DNA of 64,000 nucleotides from Oceanobacillus sojae (GCF_900162665.1 NZ_LT727809.1:62001-126000), one strand, 5' to 3'; shown: positions 44,092 to 53,490, counted from the first letter of the stretch. Numbers and translations are program-made. The notes: generated from the letters alone by a model not told the origin.

Positions 44092-44805
44092 TCAATCCAA
44101 ATCGCTATATTTCTGATGCTCCCGATTAAAGAAAGGGACAATATATAATGGATTTCCTTTTGTGTATTCTGCATAAAAAATTTCTGAAATATCTTTATAC
44201 CCTTGTTCCCGGATAGATTCCTCCAACCAGGAGACGGGAAGGTTTTTCTCTTCCAAGTTATCTTTTATAATTTCTCCATCATTAATAAGCGTAATTGGTA
44301 ATGCTACATCCTGAGGAGATAATTTTAAATCCTTGCGCGTAGGTGTTTGATAATCTGTTTTTTTTAGAACTGATACGGTTCCATTTGCTTCTAACACGGC
44401 AAATTCAACCTCACTGATGGAAAAGACGTCTTTTTCTCTTAAAAGGTGCTGCAGCTGATTAATATCCAGCTTGGTTTTTTTCATCATATCTCTGACAAGC
44501 TTCCCACGATGAATTATTATTGTCGGGCTTCCTTCGAGCAAATGCCGTGTGCGCTTATATTTTTGTGAAATAATTTCAACAGTATACATAAGAATACCAT
44601 AAAGAGCTACAACAAAGGCTATTTCAGCTATCCCTGCCTTTGGATCAAATAAAGCATTCCCAACTAATTCACCCAATAATAATGCGGAAATAAAATCAAA
44701 GGGGGTAATCTGGGAAATTTGAGTCTTCCCTAATATTTTTGTGATTAAAAATAAAGCAAAAAATCCAAAGATAACCTCTACAAACATACTCATGTAACTG
44801 GACAT
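44092..44805 (-). CDS. DUF421 (YetF-family) membrane protein
   Basis: A 237-residue protein. Three membrane helices (about 5-25, 35-55, 62-82) with the family motif GKTQISQITPFDFISALLLG are followed by a cytoplasmic domain containing EGSPTIIIHRGKLVRDMMKK and a regulatory-like C-terminus ending in the charged HQKYSDLD. YetF proteins are widespread in spore-formers, some with germination-linked roles; function is not established. It is a single gene. GGAGCG lies upstream of ATG 44805. Confidence 0.88.
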   Translation of the reverse strand: MSSYMSMFVEVIFGFFALFLITKILGKTQISQITPFDFISALLLGELVGNALFDPKAGIAEIAFVVALYGILMYTVEIISQKYKRTRHLLEGSPTIIIHRGKLVRDMMKKTKLDINQLQHLLREKDVFSISEVEFAVLEANGTVSVLKKTDYQTPTRKDLKLSPQDVALPITLINDGEIIKDNLEEKNLPVSWLEESIREQGYKDISEIFYAEYTKGNPLYIVPFFNREHQKYSDLD

Positions 44806-45005
44806 ATTATACGCTCCTTTATCTTTTACACAGTATTTTATATTGTGTACAGAAGCGGGAAAAAAATGTATATGAAAAAAGAAAATATATAAGTGGAGGG
44901 AAGATGTACCTTCTCTCTATATGAGCGGGAGGTAAATGAAGCTTATTTCATAATCGGTAATATAATGCCGCTGACTATGGGCTTGCCAGCGCAAATATTG
45001 TTAGC

Positions 45006-45034
45006 TTGTTTTCTTGTTCATTTGGTTGTATAAT
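45006..45034 (+). promoter_or_regulatory. Promoter of tRNA-Val
   Basis: TTGTTT (45006-45011), a 17-base spacer and TATAAT (45029-45034), 20 bases before the tRNA. Confidence 0.65.
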
Positions 45035-45053
45035 ATGTATTGTACCTACATAC

Positions 45054-45126
45054 GATTCCGTAGCTCAGCTGGGAGAGCGCTTGCTTGACAGGCAAGAGGT
45101 CGTTGGTTCGAGCCCAATCGGAGTCA
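45054..45126 (+). tRNA. tRNA-Val (anticodon GAC)
   Basis: A full cloverleaf of 73 bases without encoded CCA. The acceptor GATTCCG pairs with CGGAGTC (one T:G), the D-arm is GCTC...GAGC, the anticodon stem CTTGC/GCAAG carries loop TTGACAG with anticodon GAC, and the T-arm GTTGG-TTCGAGC-CCAAT follows. It has its own promoter and terminator and is a solitary tRNA gene, so it could serve as an attachment site, though no integrase or repeated 3' end is seen nearby. Confidence 0.95.
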
Positions 45127-45145
45127 CTTACTAAAAGCGGTTCAT

Positions 45146-45207
45146 AGAGAAGATTTTCTCTTTAATTGCGTGAAGACACATTATTATGGATGTGTCTTTT
45201 TTCTTTT
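45146..45207 (+). terminator. Terminators after tRNA-Val
   Basis: Two hairpins: AGAGAA-GAT-TTCTCT with TTTAATT, and a stronger AAGACACAT (45173-45181) with ATGTGTCTT (45190-45198) followed by a T-rich run. Confidence 0.8.
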
Positions 45208-45267
45208 TTTGAAGAATTTTTTAAGAGAACGGGAATCCATGGAGTATTTATTTATAAGGAGTGGGTG

Positions 45268-46542
45268 ATGATGCAGGAAATAAAATCAAAAATAGATACA
45301 TATATCAACAAATATCTGGAGTTGTGGGATTTCTACGGAGTTATTCAAGTTATAAAAAATGATGACGTTCTTTTTGAAAGCGCATACGGTTATTCCAATA
45401 TCGAGTTTGGGATCAAGAATAATATAAGCTCATGCTTCTCGATTGCTTCCATGTCTAAGCAATTTACAGCCTTTGCTGTTATGCTTCTGCATGATAAGGG
45501 AGTATTGGATATTGATAAACCAGCATATTTATTTCTTCCTGGTGATATGAAGATTGAAAAATCAATAACTGTCCATCATTTATTATCGCACACATCAGGT
45601 TTAAGTAATTTCTATAATTTTGAAAGTGACTTTTTCTCTGAATACAATAGAATGGATTATTCTAGAAACGATTACTTTCAACGGTATATAAATAAAAAAC
45701 CTGTTTTTCCACCAGGCATGAAATATGACTATAATAACGTAAATTATAATTTACTTGCATGGATTATTGAAAATGTTACAGGAGAGACATATGAGGATTA
45801 TATCCGGAACAGTATATTCCTGCCTTTGGACATGGTAAACAGCGATATAGATGACGGATGTAAAATTATTAAAAACAGATCCTCTAATTATGTAAAAGAT
45901 TTTGATGCAACTATCAAACGCCCATATTATAACGAAAAATTTAGTATTGGTGCAGGAGCGATTATTTCTAATTGTGATAATTTATACAAATGGTACACCT
46001 GCTTGCGCGATAGAAAAATTCTTTCTCAAGAAGCATATAAAAGGTTTTTCAATGAAAACAAAAATAACTATTGTTATGGGTTGGAATATCGTCATGTTTA
46101 TGGAACAAAAAGATACGAACATGGGGGAGACCATCTTGGGATAAGCACTTATATGCAGCATTACTTTGATGAAAATATTTGTATCATTATACTTTCAAAT
46201 AATGAAGCTATCAATCAATATAGATTAGGCAATGCAATTGCAGATATTCTGCATCATGTGGAGGTAGACCTCCCTGTAAAATTTAAAGAATTTCCTCTTT
46301 GTGCACACGAGCTTGAAAAGTATTGCGGTATATATCTGAAAGATAAAATCGAAGTAGATTTTATTAATGGAAAATTATATTTTGTAAGATTCTCAGGCAA
46401 TCTTCATATTGAAATCTATCCGGTAGGTGAAGGAAGGTTTGTACGACGATACTTTGATCAGATTGAACCGTATCGTATTGTAGAGAATGAAGACGGTAAA
46501 ATGACGTTTTTTGGATATGTCATTGGTGGAGCTGCAAAATGA
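45268..46542 (+). CDS. Serine beta-lactamase-like hydrolase (class C / PBP4* family)
   Basis: A 424-residue serine hydrolase. The catalytic motif is SMSKQFTAF (S-x-x-K), the second YDYNNVNYNLLAW (Y-x-N) and the third YEHGGDHLG (HGG), all as in class C beta-lactamase-like enzymes. A C-terminal lipocalin-like domain (about 340-424, LEKYCGIYLKDKIEVDFI) follows. No signal peptide is evident, so it is probably cytoplasmic, and beta-lactam resistance is unlikely; peptide or ester hydrolysis is more likely. The frame is open from 45166 through the tRNA terminator, but AAGGAG fixes ATG 45268 (or adjacent ATG 45271). Confidence 0.88.
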   Translation: MMQEIKSKIDTYINKYLELWDFYGVIQVIKNDDVLFESAYGYSNIEFGIKNNISSCFSIASMSKQFTAFAVMLLHDKGVLDIDKPAYLFLPGDMKIEKSITVHHLLSHTSGLSNFYNFESDFFSEYNRMDYSRNDYFQRYINKKPVFPPGMKYDYNNVNYNLLAWIIENVTGETYEDYIRNSIFLPLDMVNSDIDDGCKIIKNRSSNYVKDFDATIKRPYYNEKFSIGAGAIISNCDNLYKWYTCLRDRKILSQEAYKRFFNENKNNYCYGLEYRHVYGTKRYEHGGDHLGISTYMQHYFDENICIIILSNNEAINQYRLGNAIADILHHVEVDLPVKFKEFPLCAHELEKYCGIYLKDKIEVDFINGKLYFVRFSGNLHIEIYPVGEGRFVRRYFDQIEPYRIVENEDGKMTFFGYVIGGAAK

Positions 46543-46608
46543 AAAATTTAGTATGAAATCAATTACAATTTACTATTGTCATGAATGAAGGAAGGGAGCA
46601 CAACACTC

Positions 46609-46764
46609 ATGGAAACGTATTTATATCATGTCGTTACTGAAAAGCCTATGCAGTCCGGGCAAACAATCATTTTTGACACAACACACTATAATGGAATCTA
46701 TAATCGGGTTATGACTTGTAAAAAAATATTAGATGGTGATAATCCTGTGGATGAACTTCTATAA
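46609..46764 (+). pseudogene. Truncated DUF2441-like gene
   Basis: A 51-residue frame, opening METYLYHVVTEKPMQSGQTI, that resembles the N-terminus of DUF2441 proteins of about 170 residues. It ends prematurely after GDNPVDELL, and the following sequence has no matching continuation. A GGGAG sequence lies upstream. It is probably a 3'-deleted remnant and could still make a short peptide. The family call is from memory of the N-terminal pattern. Confidence 0.5.
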
Positions 46765-46849
46765 TAAATTTACAATTTGGAAATTAAATCTACCTTTTTT
46801 AAAATGTACTCAATTTACATTATTTCAAAAAAGTGACAGGAGGATTTTA

Positions 46850-47314
46850 ATGAACATAAGAAACTCAGCAAAAGCAATTATTATTCAGGATAAACAGCTG
46901 TTAGCCATAAAAAAACTGGATAAAGATGGATACTATTTTATTTTACCCGGCGGTGGTCAAGAACATGGAGAAACACTGCATCAAACATTAAAAAGAGAAT
47001 GTATAGAAGAAATTAATGCAGGTGTCGAAATAGATAATCTTTTATTTATAAGAGAATATATCGGGAAAAATCATGAGCACTTTGAGTTTGATTCTGAATT
47101 GCATCAGGTAGAGTATATGTTTTTATGTGATATTAAAGACAGCATCAAAGAGATAGGAAATGGCGCGGTACCTGATGAAGGACAAATAGGTGTTGAATGG
47201 CTGCCGATAGCAGATTTAATGAATTATCGCTTATACCCTCAAGCAATAAGAGAAAAGATTATTGCTTGTACTTTGGGGAAAGAATTCCCTGTGTATCTTG
47301 GCGACATCAATTAA
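46850..47314 (+). CDS. Nudix hydrolase
   Basis: A 154-residue Nudix-fold protein. The Nudix box GGGQEHGETLHQTLKRECIEE (about residues 40-60) keeps the metal-binding REXXEE glutamates. A C-terminal segment, PDEGQIGVEWLPIADLMNYR, is also typical. It would hydrolyse a nucleoside diphosphate linked to some group X; the substrate is unknown. The frame is open from 46733, but AGGAGG six bases before ATG 46850 sets the start. It is probably a single gene. Confidence 0.88.
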   Translation: MNIRNSAKAIIIQDKQLLAIKKLDKDGYYFILPGGGQEHGETLHQTLKRECIEEINAGVEIDNLLFIREYIGKNHEHFEFDSELHQVEYMFLCDIKDSIKEIGNGAVPDEGQIGVEWLPIADLMNYRLYPQAIREKIIACTLGKEFPVYLGDIN

Positions 47315-47491
47315 TATAGAATAATGAAAGAACTGCTCCAATAACAGCGGGTTATGATGACTTTAATCATCATTTCGGAAACCGAACTAAATACTGGCTT
47401 ATTTATCAGCGTTCATTCTATAATAAAATAAATAATTTATTTTTCATTGAATTTCTGAATACTTTTACTTTTTGGTTGGTAGGTGGATTAT

Positions 47492-49216
47492 TTGCGAAAA
47501 GTTTTTTCTTATTTAGGTCCTTATAAATTTCCTTCGATTATTGCATTTTCACTTATGCTTATCGAGCTGGCAGTAGAGTTATTGCTTCCTCTTTTCTTAG
47601 GGTTAATGATTAATCAGGGGGTTGTGAATCAGGATATCCAGAATATTGTATTTTGGGGATCGGTTATGATTGGTTTGGCTTTATTATCATTTCTTGCAGG
47701 AGTTCTGAATTCTTTTCTATCGTCTCATGTCAGTTTTTCTTATGCTTATGATTTACGAAAAGAATTATTTGCAAAGATTCAAAGCTTTTCCTATGCAAAA
47801 TTGAATAAATATCCCACATCTTCTCTGGTTACAAGGTTTACAAATGATATCCGGCAGATTCAGAATACCGTTTTTATGGTTCTCCGTATTATGGCAAAGG
47901 CACCGTTGACTGTAATTGGCGGTGTTATTATGGCTTTTATGGTAAATGTCCGGCTGGCGTTAATCTTTTTAATTACTGTACCGCTTCTTATTCTATTTCT
48001 TTTGTGGGTATTAAAGATTTCAAGCAAATTATTTAAGCAGGTCCAGAGTCAAGTGGACAGTGTCAATCGTGTGATGCAGGAAAACCTTGCCGGAATGAGA
48101 CTTATCAAAGCCTTTACACGGCGTTACACAGAAGAAAAACGATTTGACGATGCCAACCGTACACTTGCTTTAACGACACGGAAAACCTTTCGAATTGTGG
48201 AATCAACAGGACCAATTCTGCTTTTTGTGATGAATTTGAGTTTAATTTTTATTATCTGGTTCGGGAGTATTCAAACGATTAACGGGCAGGCAAATATCGG
48301 AGAAGTCGTTACAATGATTAATTATGCACTACGCGTAGCAATGTCCATCTCGATGTTCTCTTTTATTATCATGGCGCTGTCTAGAACAAAAGCATCTGCC
48401 GAACGAATCAATGAGGTGCTGATAGAAGCCGGCGGAGAACAGGAAGAAAAGCAGGCGGATTATTCTGTAGGTAAAGGTCGCATTGTGTATGATGAGGTTT
48501 CTTTCCGTTACCCGGATGCATTACAGGACACACTATCCGGTATATCCTTCTCCGTAAATCCGGGGGAACGTCTGGCGATTATAGGAGCAACCGGTTCCGG
48601 GAAGACGTCTTTATTCCAGCTAATGCCCCGTCTTTATGAGACTTCCGGAGGGAAGGTATATGTAGATGACATACCTTTAGAGGACTATTCATTTAAAGCT
48701 ATACGAAATAGTATCGGCTATGTGCCGCAGTCGCCGCTTTTATTTACCGGATCCATTTTTGATAACATCGCTTTTGGAAAGAAAGATGCAACAATGGAAG
48801 AAGTGATTCAGGCAGCTAAGGATGCACAGATTCATGAAACAATCCAAGGTCTGGAGCATCAATATGAAACCAGAGTCGGCCAAAAGGGAGTAAACCTTTC
48901 AGGAGGACAAAAACAGCGCATATCCATTGCGCGTGCTCTTGTCCGCAAACCGGAAATTTTAATGCTGGATGACAGCACCAGTGCTCTTGATTTAGCTACA
49001 GAGGCACGATTCCTGAAGGCGCTGGATGGCTATCAGTGTACCGTGCTCTTAATTACACAAAAAATAACCACTGCTAAAAAATCAGATCGTATTCTCCTGC
49101 TTGATAAAGGAGAGATTCTGGATATAGGCTCTCATAACGAATTGCTGGAACGCTCAGATCTATATCGGGCTATTGCGGAATCACAGCAGGAAAAGGAGGT
49201 TCTCCATGCGAAATAA
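47492..49216 (+). CDS. Heterodimeric ABC exporter half-transporter, subunit 1 (YfiB-like)
   Basis: A 574-residue half-transporter with six membrane helices (about 1-290) and an ATPase domain. Walker A is GATGSGKTS (about 365), the signature is canonical LSGGQKQR (469-), and Walker B is LMLDDSTSALD, where the catalytic glutamate is replaced by aspartate (D494). In heterodimeric exporters this subunit supplies the degenerate catalytic site and the working signature. I chose TTG 47492, giving MRKVFSYLGPYK, with AGGTGG five bases upstream; GTG 47483 is an alternative. It overlaps the next gene by 11 bases, indicating coupled translation. Confidence 0.9.
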   Translation: MRKVFSYLGPYKFPSIIAFSLMLIELAVELLLPLFLGLMINQGVVNQDIQNIVFWGSVMIGLALLSFLAGVLNSFLSSHVSFSYAYDLRKELFAKIQSFSYAKLNKYPTSSLVTRFTNDIRQIQNTVFMVLRIMAKAPLTVIGGVIMAFMVNVRLALIFLITVPLLILFLLWVLKISSKLFKQVQSQVDSVNRVMQENLAGMRLIKAFTRRYTEEKRFDDANRTLALTTRKTFRIVESTGPILLFVMNLSLIFIIWFGSIQTINGQANIGEVVTMINYALRVAMSISMFSFIIMALSRTKASAERINEVLIEAGGEQEEKQADYSVGKGRIVYDEVSFRYPDALQDTLSGISFSVNPGERLAIIGATGSGKTSLFQLMPRLYETSGGKVYVDDIPLEDYSFKAIRNSIGYVPQSPLLFTGSIFDNIAFGKKDATMEEVIQAAKDAQIHETIQGLEHQYETRVGQKGVNLSGGQKQRISIARALVRKPEILMLDDSTSALDLATEARFLKALDGYQCTVLLITQKITTAKKSDRILLLDKGEILDIGSHNELLERSDLYRAIAESQQEKEVLHAK

Positions 49217-51011
49217 TTCATTAAAAGCCGCCTTTCGATATAAACGGATAGATGTATCGAATGTGAACACATCTGGTTCTAAAAAAGCAGAAAATATGGG
49301 AGCAGCCTTAAAGCGGATATGGAATTATCTAAAGATGGAGAAGGGGAAATTATTTCTTGTTATTTTGATGGTATGTATCAGTTCTCTATTTGCTCTTCTG
49401 GGACCATTTCTGGTAGGAAAGTCGATTGATAATTTTATTGTGGCCCAGCAGCTTAATGGACTTGGACTCTTACTTCTGGGCTTGGTTATCGTTTATATTG
49501 TTCATTCTCTGTCCCTCTTTCTTCAAAATTATTGGATGGTTGATATTGCCCAGCAGACAGTATATACATTGCGGAAAAATTTGTTTGAACAATTTCACCG
49601 GCTGCCCATTTCCTATTTTGACCAGAGGCAGCACGGGGAGCTGATGAGCCGGTTAACAAATGATATAGATAATATTAATAACACATTGAACCAATCTGTC
49701 ATTCAAATCTTCGCCAGTGTCCTGACGTTAGTAGGAACAGTGAGTATCATGCTTTATTTGAGCCCTGTTTTAACACTAGTGACGATGTCTATTATTCCTG
49801 TCATGTTTTTTGCAATGCGCTGGATTACAAGAAGAACCGGGCCATTGTATAAATTGCAGCAGCGTGACTTAGGTGATGTAAACGGCTATGTGGAAGAAAT
49901 AGTTTCCGGTCAGCATGTTGTCAAAACATACTCTCAGGAAGATTATGTAACCAGTCAGTTTGAGCAAAGAAATAAATCCTTGCAAAACACAGGTTTTTGG
50001 GCATTGACCATCTCCGGACTCATCCCTAAAATCATGAATACATTAAACTTTTTAAGTTTTGCAATGATTGCCTTTGTAGGCGGAGTACTTGTGATCACGT
50101 CAGATGGATCGCTGGTGACTGTAGGAACTATTGTTATCTTTACAGAGTACGCACGACAATTTACAAGACCTTTAAATGAATTATCAAACCAGTTTAATTT
50201 ACTATTATCCGCTATCGCCGGTGCAGAAAGAGTGTTCCAGGTAATGGATGAAACTGGAGAAGAAATCGATGAGAAAGATGCTTCAGAGATTCCGGATACA
50301 AAAGGTCATCTTGTTTTTAATCATGTAAGCTTTGGCTATGAGTCAGCTAAAATTCTGAATGATATCAGCTTTGAGGCGAAGCCTGGAGAAACGGTTGCAT
50401 TTGTAGGGCATACCGGAGCCGGAAAAACAACTATCATTAACCTTATTTCCCGCTTTTATAATTATGATAGCGGTCAGATTACATTAGATGGTATCGATAT
50501 CAAAAACATAAAACGCTCCAGCCTCCGCAAACATATGGCCTTTGTGCTGCAGGATACTTTCTTATTCCACGGAACTATCCGTGAAAATATCCGGTACGGA
50601 AGACTCGAAGCAACTGATAAGGAAATAGAGCAGGCAGCTAAAGATGCTAATGCACATGACTTTATTCTATCTTTACAGGATAAGTACGATACGGTTCTGG
50701 ATCAGGAAGGAAGCGGTATTAGCCAGGGCCAAAAACAGTTATTAACTATTGCGCGTGCATTATTAGCAGAGCCTAAAATTTTAATACTTGATGAAGCAAC
50801 CAGTAATATTGATACCGTTACAGAATTGAAAATTCAGGAAGCGTTAAAACGACTGATGGAGGGGCGAACCAGTTTTGTTATTGCCCATAGACTAAATACT
50901 ATCCGGGAAGCAGATGAAATTATTATGCTCGAAAATGGGGAAATCATGGAGCAGGGAAGTCATCAGGAATTAATGAACCAGCAGGGAAAGTATTATCAGC
51001 TTTATCAATAA
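49206..51011 (+). CDS. Heterodimeric ABC exporter half-transporter, subunit 2 (YfiC-like)
   Basis: A 601-residue half-transporter with six membrane helices (about 47-330) and an ATPase domain with Walker A GHTGAGKTT (401-409), Walker B LILDEATSNID with the catalytic glutamate E530, and a degenerate signature GISQGQKQ in place of LSGGQ (505-509). The deficits are complementary to subunit 1. Together they form one competent and one degenerate ATP site, as in TM287/288 and LmrCD. Drug or lipid export is the usual role; the substrate is unknown. ATG 49206 follows AAGGAGG, which lies inside the end of the first gene. Confidence 0.92.
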   Translation: MRNNSLKAAFRYKRIDVSNVNTSGSKKAENMGAALKRIWNYLKMEKGKLFLVILMVCISSLFALLGPFLVGKSIDNFIVAQQLNGLGLLLLGLVIVYIVHSLSLFLQNYWMVDIAQQTVYTLRKNLFEQFHRLPISYFDQRQHGELMSRLTNDIDNINNTLNQSVIQIFASVLTLVGTVSIMLYLSPVLTLVTMSIIPVMFFAMRWITRRTGPLYKLQQRDLGDVNGYVEEIVSGQHVVKTYSQEDYVTSQFEQRNKSLQNTGFWALTISGLIPKIMNTLNFLSFAMIAFVGGVLVITSDGSLVTVGTIVIFTEYARQFTRPLNELSNQFNLLLSAIAGAERVFQVMDETGEEIDEKDASEIPDTKGHLVFNHVSFGYESAKILNDISFEAKPGETVAFVGHTGAGKTTIINLISRFYNYDSGQITLDGIDIKNIKRSSLRKHMAFVLQDTFLFHGTIRENIRYGRLEATDKEIEQAAKDANAHDFILSLQDKYDTVLDQEGSGISQGQKQLLTIARALLAEPKILILDEATSNIDTVTELKIQEALKRLMEGRTSFVIAHRLNTIREADEIIMLENGEIMEQGSHQELMNQQGKYYQLYQ

Positions 51012-51087
51012 AAATGCTTCAAGTGACAGTCCGGCCATACAATGATAGACTATTGCTATACTATTAAGAAAGACTGGGGTGGGACGT

Positions 51088-51813
51088 TTGCGCAGGAAAG
51101 GTAAAATGATTGAAAAAGAAATAGACAGCTCTTTTTTAAAAGAGACGATGACATTACAAATTTATCATCCGGAGACTTTTTCAGAGCTGTATAAATATGA
51201 AATCTGTATTATGCAGGATGGAAAAGATTACTTTCAAATGGGCAGAATTGCTACATTAAGTGATAAGCTTCATGATGAAAAAGAAATGCACAATGTCGTC
51301 TTTGTTGGTATTCACTACAAGGATAAATATGACCGCAGAAAGAAGTATCATCCATCCGGTGAACAGAATGAGGCTTATACAAACTTTCTCGTGCGAGAGG
51401 TTGTCCCTTATTTAGATGATTTAATACCGACATACCATATGGGGAAATCGCGTTCACTAATCGGCGACTCTTTGGCGGGGACCCTGGCATTGATGACAGC
51501 AATAAAATTTCCGCATACGTTTGGAAAGGTGGGGATGCAGTCTCCTTACGTTGATGATTCTGTATTAACGTATGTAGAGCAGGCTCAACCCTTGTCCACC
51601 CTGGATATTTACCATACAATTGGTACAAAAGAAACAGAGGTGCAAATGAGTGATGGGAATACAGCTGATTTTGTAGAACCGAATCGGAAATTAAATAAAG
51701 CATTAGAAAAAACTGGAGCAGTTTATACGTATCACGAATTAGATGACGGCATTCACACTTGGAAATATTGGCAAAATGATATGCGGCGTCTATTAACAAC
51801 ATTGTTTGATTAA
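51088..51813 (+). CDS. yjcH: YjcH-like putative esterase
   Basis: A 241-residue alpha/beta-hydrolase of the esterase D/enterochelin-esterase type. It has IMQDGKDYFQMG, RRKKYHPSGEQNEAY, the nucleophile elbow IGDSLAGTLAL (serine about residue 135) and a C-terminal DGIHTWKYWQND with the catalytic histidine. The TTG start at 51088, with GGGTGG upstream, gives MRRKGKM, aligning with the MTRKG-type start I recall for the family; ATG 51106 is an alternative. It is followed by yjcG and yjcF as in B. subtilis. The physiological substrate is unknown. Confidence 0.85.
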   Translation: MRRKGKMIEKEIDSSFLKETMTLQIYHPETFSELYKYEICIMQDGKDYFQMGRIATLSDKLHDEKEMHNVVFVGIHYKDKYDRRKKYHPSGEQNEAYTNFLVREVVPYLDDLIPTYHMGKSRSLIGDSLAGTLALMTAIKFPHTFGKVGMQSPYVDDSVLTYVEQAQPLSTLDIYHTIGTKETEVQMSDGNTADFVEPNRKLNKALEKTGAVYTYHELDDGIHTWKYWQNDMRRLLTTLFD

Positions 51814-51905
51814 AATTTCTATTTTCATTTTCTTTTGCTATACTTATGTAGATACAGATTATATAGAGCTTATAATAAATAATATAATATCAGGAGGTTG
51901 TATTA

Positions 51906-52418
51906 ATGAAATATGGAATCGCTATTTTCCCTTCAAAAACTGTACAGGATCAAGCCAATGCCTTAAGAAAGCGTTACGACCCAAGGTACTCTTTAATCCC
52001 TCCACACATTACATTAAAGTACCCGTTTGAAACAAATTCTGACGAGATAGATGAAGTTGTCCAGGCATTGCATAAAATTGCCGGAAGTACAGATCCTTTT
52101 TATATTCATATCAACAAAGTCAGCACCTTTGAACCAGTAACAAATACAATTTATTTAAAGGTCGAACCAATTGAGCAGCTGAAGATGCTTAATGAACAGC
52201 TGCAACAGGGAATATTCGAAAATAACCAGGATCATTCTTTTGTGCCGCATATTACGATTGCGCAGGACCTGGTACATGATGAATTCAGAGATATTGTTGG
52301 AAGATTGAAAATGGAAGGCTTTGAAATCAAAGATTATATTGACCGTTTCCAGCTCTTATATGAATTGGAGAATGGCTCCTGGACAGTCTATGAAACATTT
52401 TTATTGGGAAAGGAATAA
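51906..52418 (+). CDS. yjcG: YjcG-like 2H phosphoesterase
   Basis: A 170-residue protein of the 2',5' RNA ligase / 2H phosphoesterase superfamily. Both HxT motifs are present: PPHITLKYPFE (about residue 38) and FVPHITIAQDL (about 113). These place two histidines in the catalytic cleft for cyclic phosphodiester chemistry. The substrate of YjcG is unknown. The AGGAGG RBS stands eight bases before ATG 51906. It is followed after 7 bases by yjcF. Confidence 0.9.
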   Translation: MKYGIAIFPSKTVQDQANALRKRYDPRYSLIPPHITLKYPFETNSDEIDEVVQALHKIAGSTDPFYIHINKVSTFEPVTNTIYLKVEPIEQLKMLNEQLQQGIFENNQDHSFVPHITIAQDLVHDEFRDIVGRLKMEGFEIKDYIDRFQLLYELENGSWTVYETFLLGKE

Positions 52419-52425
52419 AGAATTC

Positions 52426-52851
52426 ATGTTAGTAAAGATTGCGACTGCTCCTAAAGAGTTAGAAACTGTATATCAAATCCGGACAGAGGTATTTGTTGAG
52501 GAGCAGAACGTACCGCCGGAAAGAGAAATAGATGAATTTGATAAAAAGGCAACCCATTTTATTGCATATGAGGATGAACTCCCTGTTGCTGCAGCCCGTT
52601 TACGGTTTACAGAAGACGGTTACGGTAAGCTGGAACGGATATGTGTCTTGAAATCGCAGCGTGGAAAATCTCTCGGAAAAAAATTAATGACTAAGATGGA
52701 AGAAGAAATCAAAAATCAGGATTTTCATAAAGCTAAGCTGAACGCGCAGACACATGCACAGGATTTTTATCGAAAGCTGGGCTATGAGGTTACTTCTGGA
52801 GAATTTCTGGATGCAGGAATCCCGCATGTCACAATGGTTAAATACTTATAA
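52426..52851 (+). CDS. yjcF: YjcF-like GNAT acetyltransferase
   Basis: A 141-residue GNAT protein (ElaA/YjcF type). Seen are YQIRTEVFVEEQNVPPEREI at the N-terminus, the acetyl-CoA loop LKSQRGKSLGKKLM and AQTHAQDFYRKLGYEV near the C-terminus. The substrate is unknown. The start is ATG 52426 after an AAAGGAA sequence; the frame is open further upstream only inside yjcG. It is cotranscribed with yjcG and followed by a terminator. Confidence 0.88.
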   Translation: MLVKIATAPKELETVYQIRTEVFVEEQNVPPEREIDEFDKKATHFIAYEDELPVAAARLRFTEDGYGKLERICVLKSQRGKSLGKKLMTKMEEEIKNQDFHKAKLNAQTHAQDFYRKLGYEVTSGEFLDAGIPHVTMVKYL

Positions 52852-52856
52852 TTTTA

Positions 52857-52895
52857 AGAAGGCTCTTATCTCTCGGGGATAGGAGCTTTTTTTAT
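52857..52895 (+). terminator. Terminator after yjcGF
   Basis: AAGGCTCTTATCTC pairs imperfectly with GGGGATAGGAGCTT and is followed by seven T. Confidence 0.8.
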
Positions 52896-53027
52896 TGCAG
52901 ATTAACCAGCTGCAAAATTCCCATAAACATAGAGCTTATGTGATAAATATTTCAAAAATCGTTCACAAATAGGAATGAGGTTCAATTTTTATCGAATATT
53001 CAGGAAAACCCACATAAATTACTATTA

Positions 53028-53365
53028 ATGGAGAAAAGTTTAAGGAAAGCGTTATTATTGAAAAGTGTATATATGTATTATATCGATAATATGTCCCAGC
53101 ACGATATCGCGCAGGATTTTCATTTTTCCAGAAGTAAAATATCAAGGCTTTTGCTGGAAGCAAGGGAGCAAGGTATTGTTCAGATAAACGTAACAACTCC
53201 GGTAACACGCTGTTTTGATTTAGAGCAGCAGCTGAAAGATGTATTTGGGATAAGTGAAGCCGTTGCAGTTCCAGTATATTCAACGAAAGAAGCAATTGAC
53301 TCAGCGCTGGCGGGGAAATAGGCAGATACATTAATTACCGATGAACCTGTTGCAGATTTTCTTTA
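53028..53365 (+). pseudogene. Decayed SorC/DeoR-type sugar regulator
   Basis: The first 90 residues are a normal SorC-family N-terminus: MEKSLRKALLLKSVYMYYID, then the helix-turn-helix MSQHDIAQDFHFSRSKISRL and LEQQLKDVFGISEAVAVPV. After SALAGK a stop appears. Read on in the same frame past that stop, ADTLITDEPVADFL resembles the extreme C-terminus of the family (TLITDEATA-type). About 200 residues of the ligand-binding domain are missing, so this is an internal deletion. The 97-residue peptide could still bind DNA but not an inducer. Confidence 0.75.
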
Positions 53366-53472
53366 ATACTCCTTTATGGCAGGATAAAAAGTATTTATAA
53401 AATCTTTCTGAAAGAGAAGTTGATAATTATAAGAATATTTAATAACTTCCCTTCATTTCAGCATTCCTGTAA

Positions 53473-53490
53473 AATAGAATAGATTCTATT
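53473..53490. promoter_or_regulatory. Palindrome in the symporter promoter region
   Basis: AATAGAATAGATTCTATT is an 18-base near-perfect palindrome 33 bases before the symporter start; a candidate operator for an unknown regulator. Confidence 0.35.

Noticed and set aside
45054-45126. tRNA-Val as attachment site of an integrated element
   Set aside because: No integrase gene and no repeat of the tRNA 3' end were found to the right within the window.
45166-45267. N-terminal extension of the serine hydrolase
   Set aside because: It runs through the tRNA-Val terminator hairpin; AAGGAG sets the start at 45268.
49426-49644. Alternative frame inside the second ABC transporter gene
   Set aside because: Tryptophan/phenylalanine-rich shadow of membrane-helix coding sequence.
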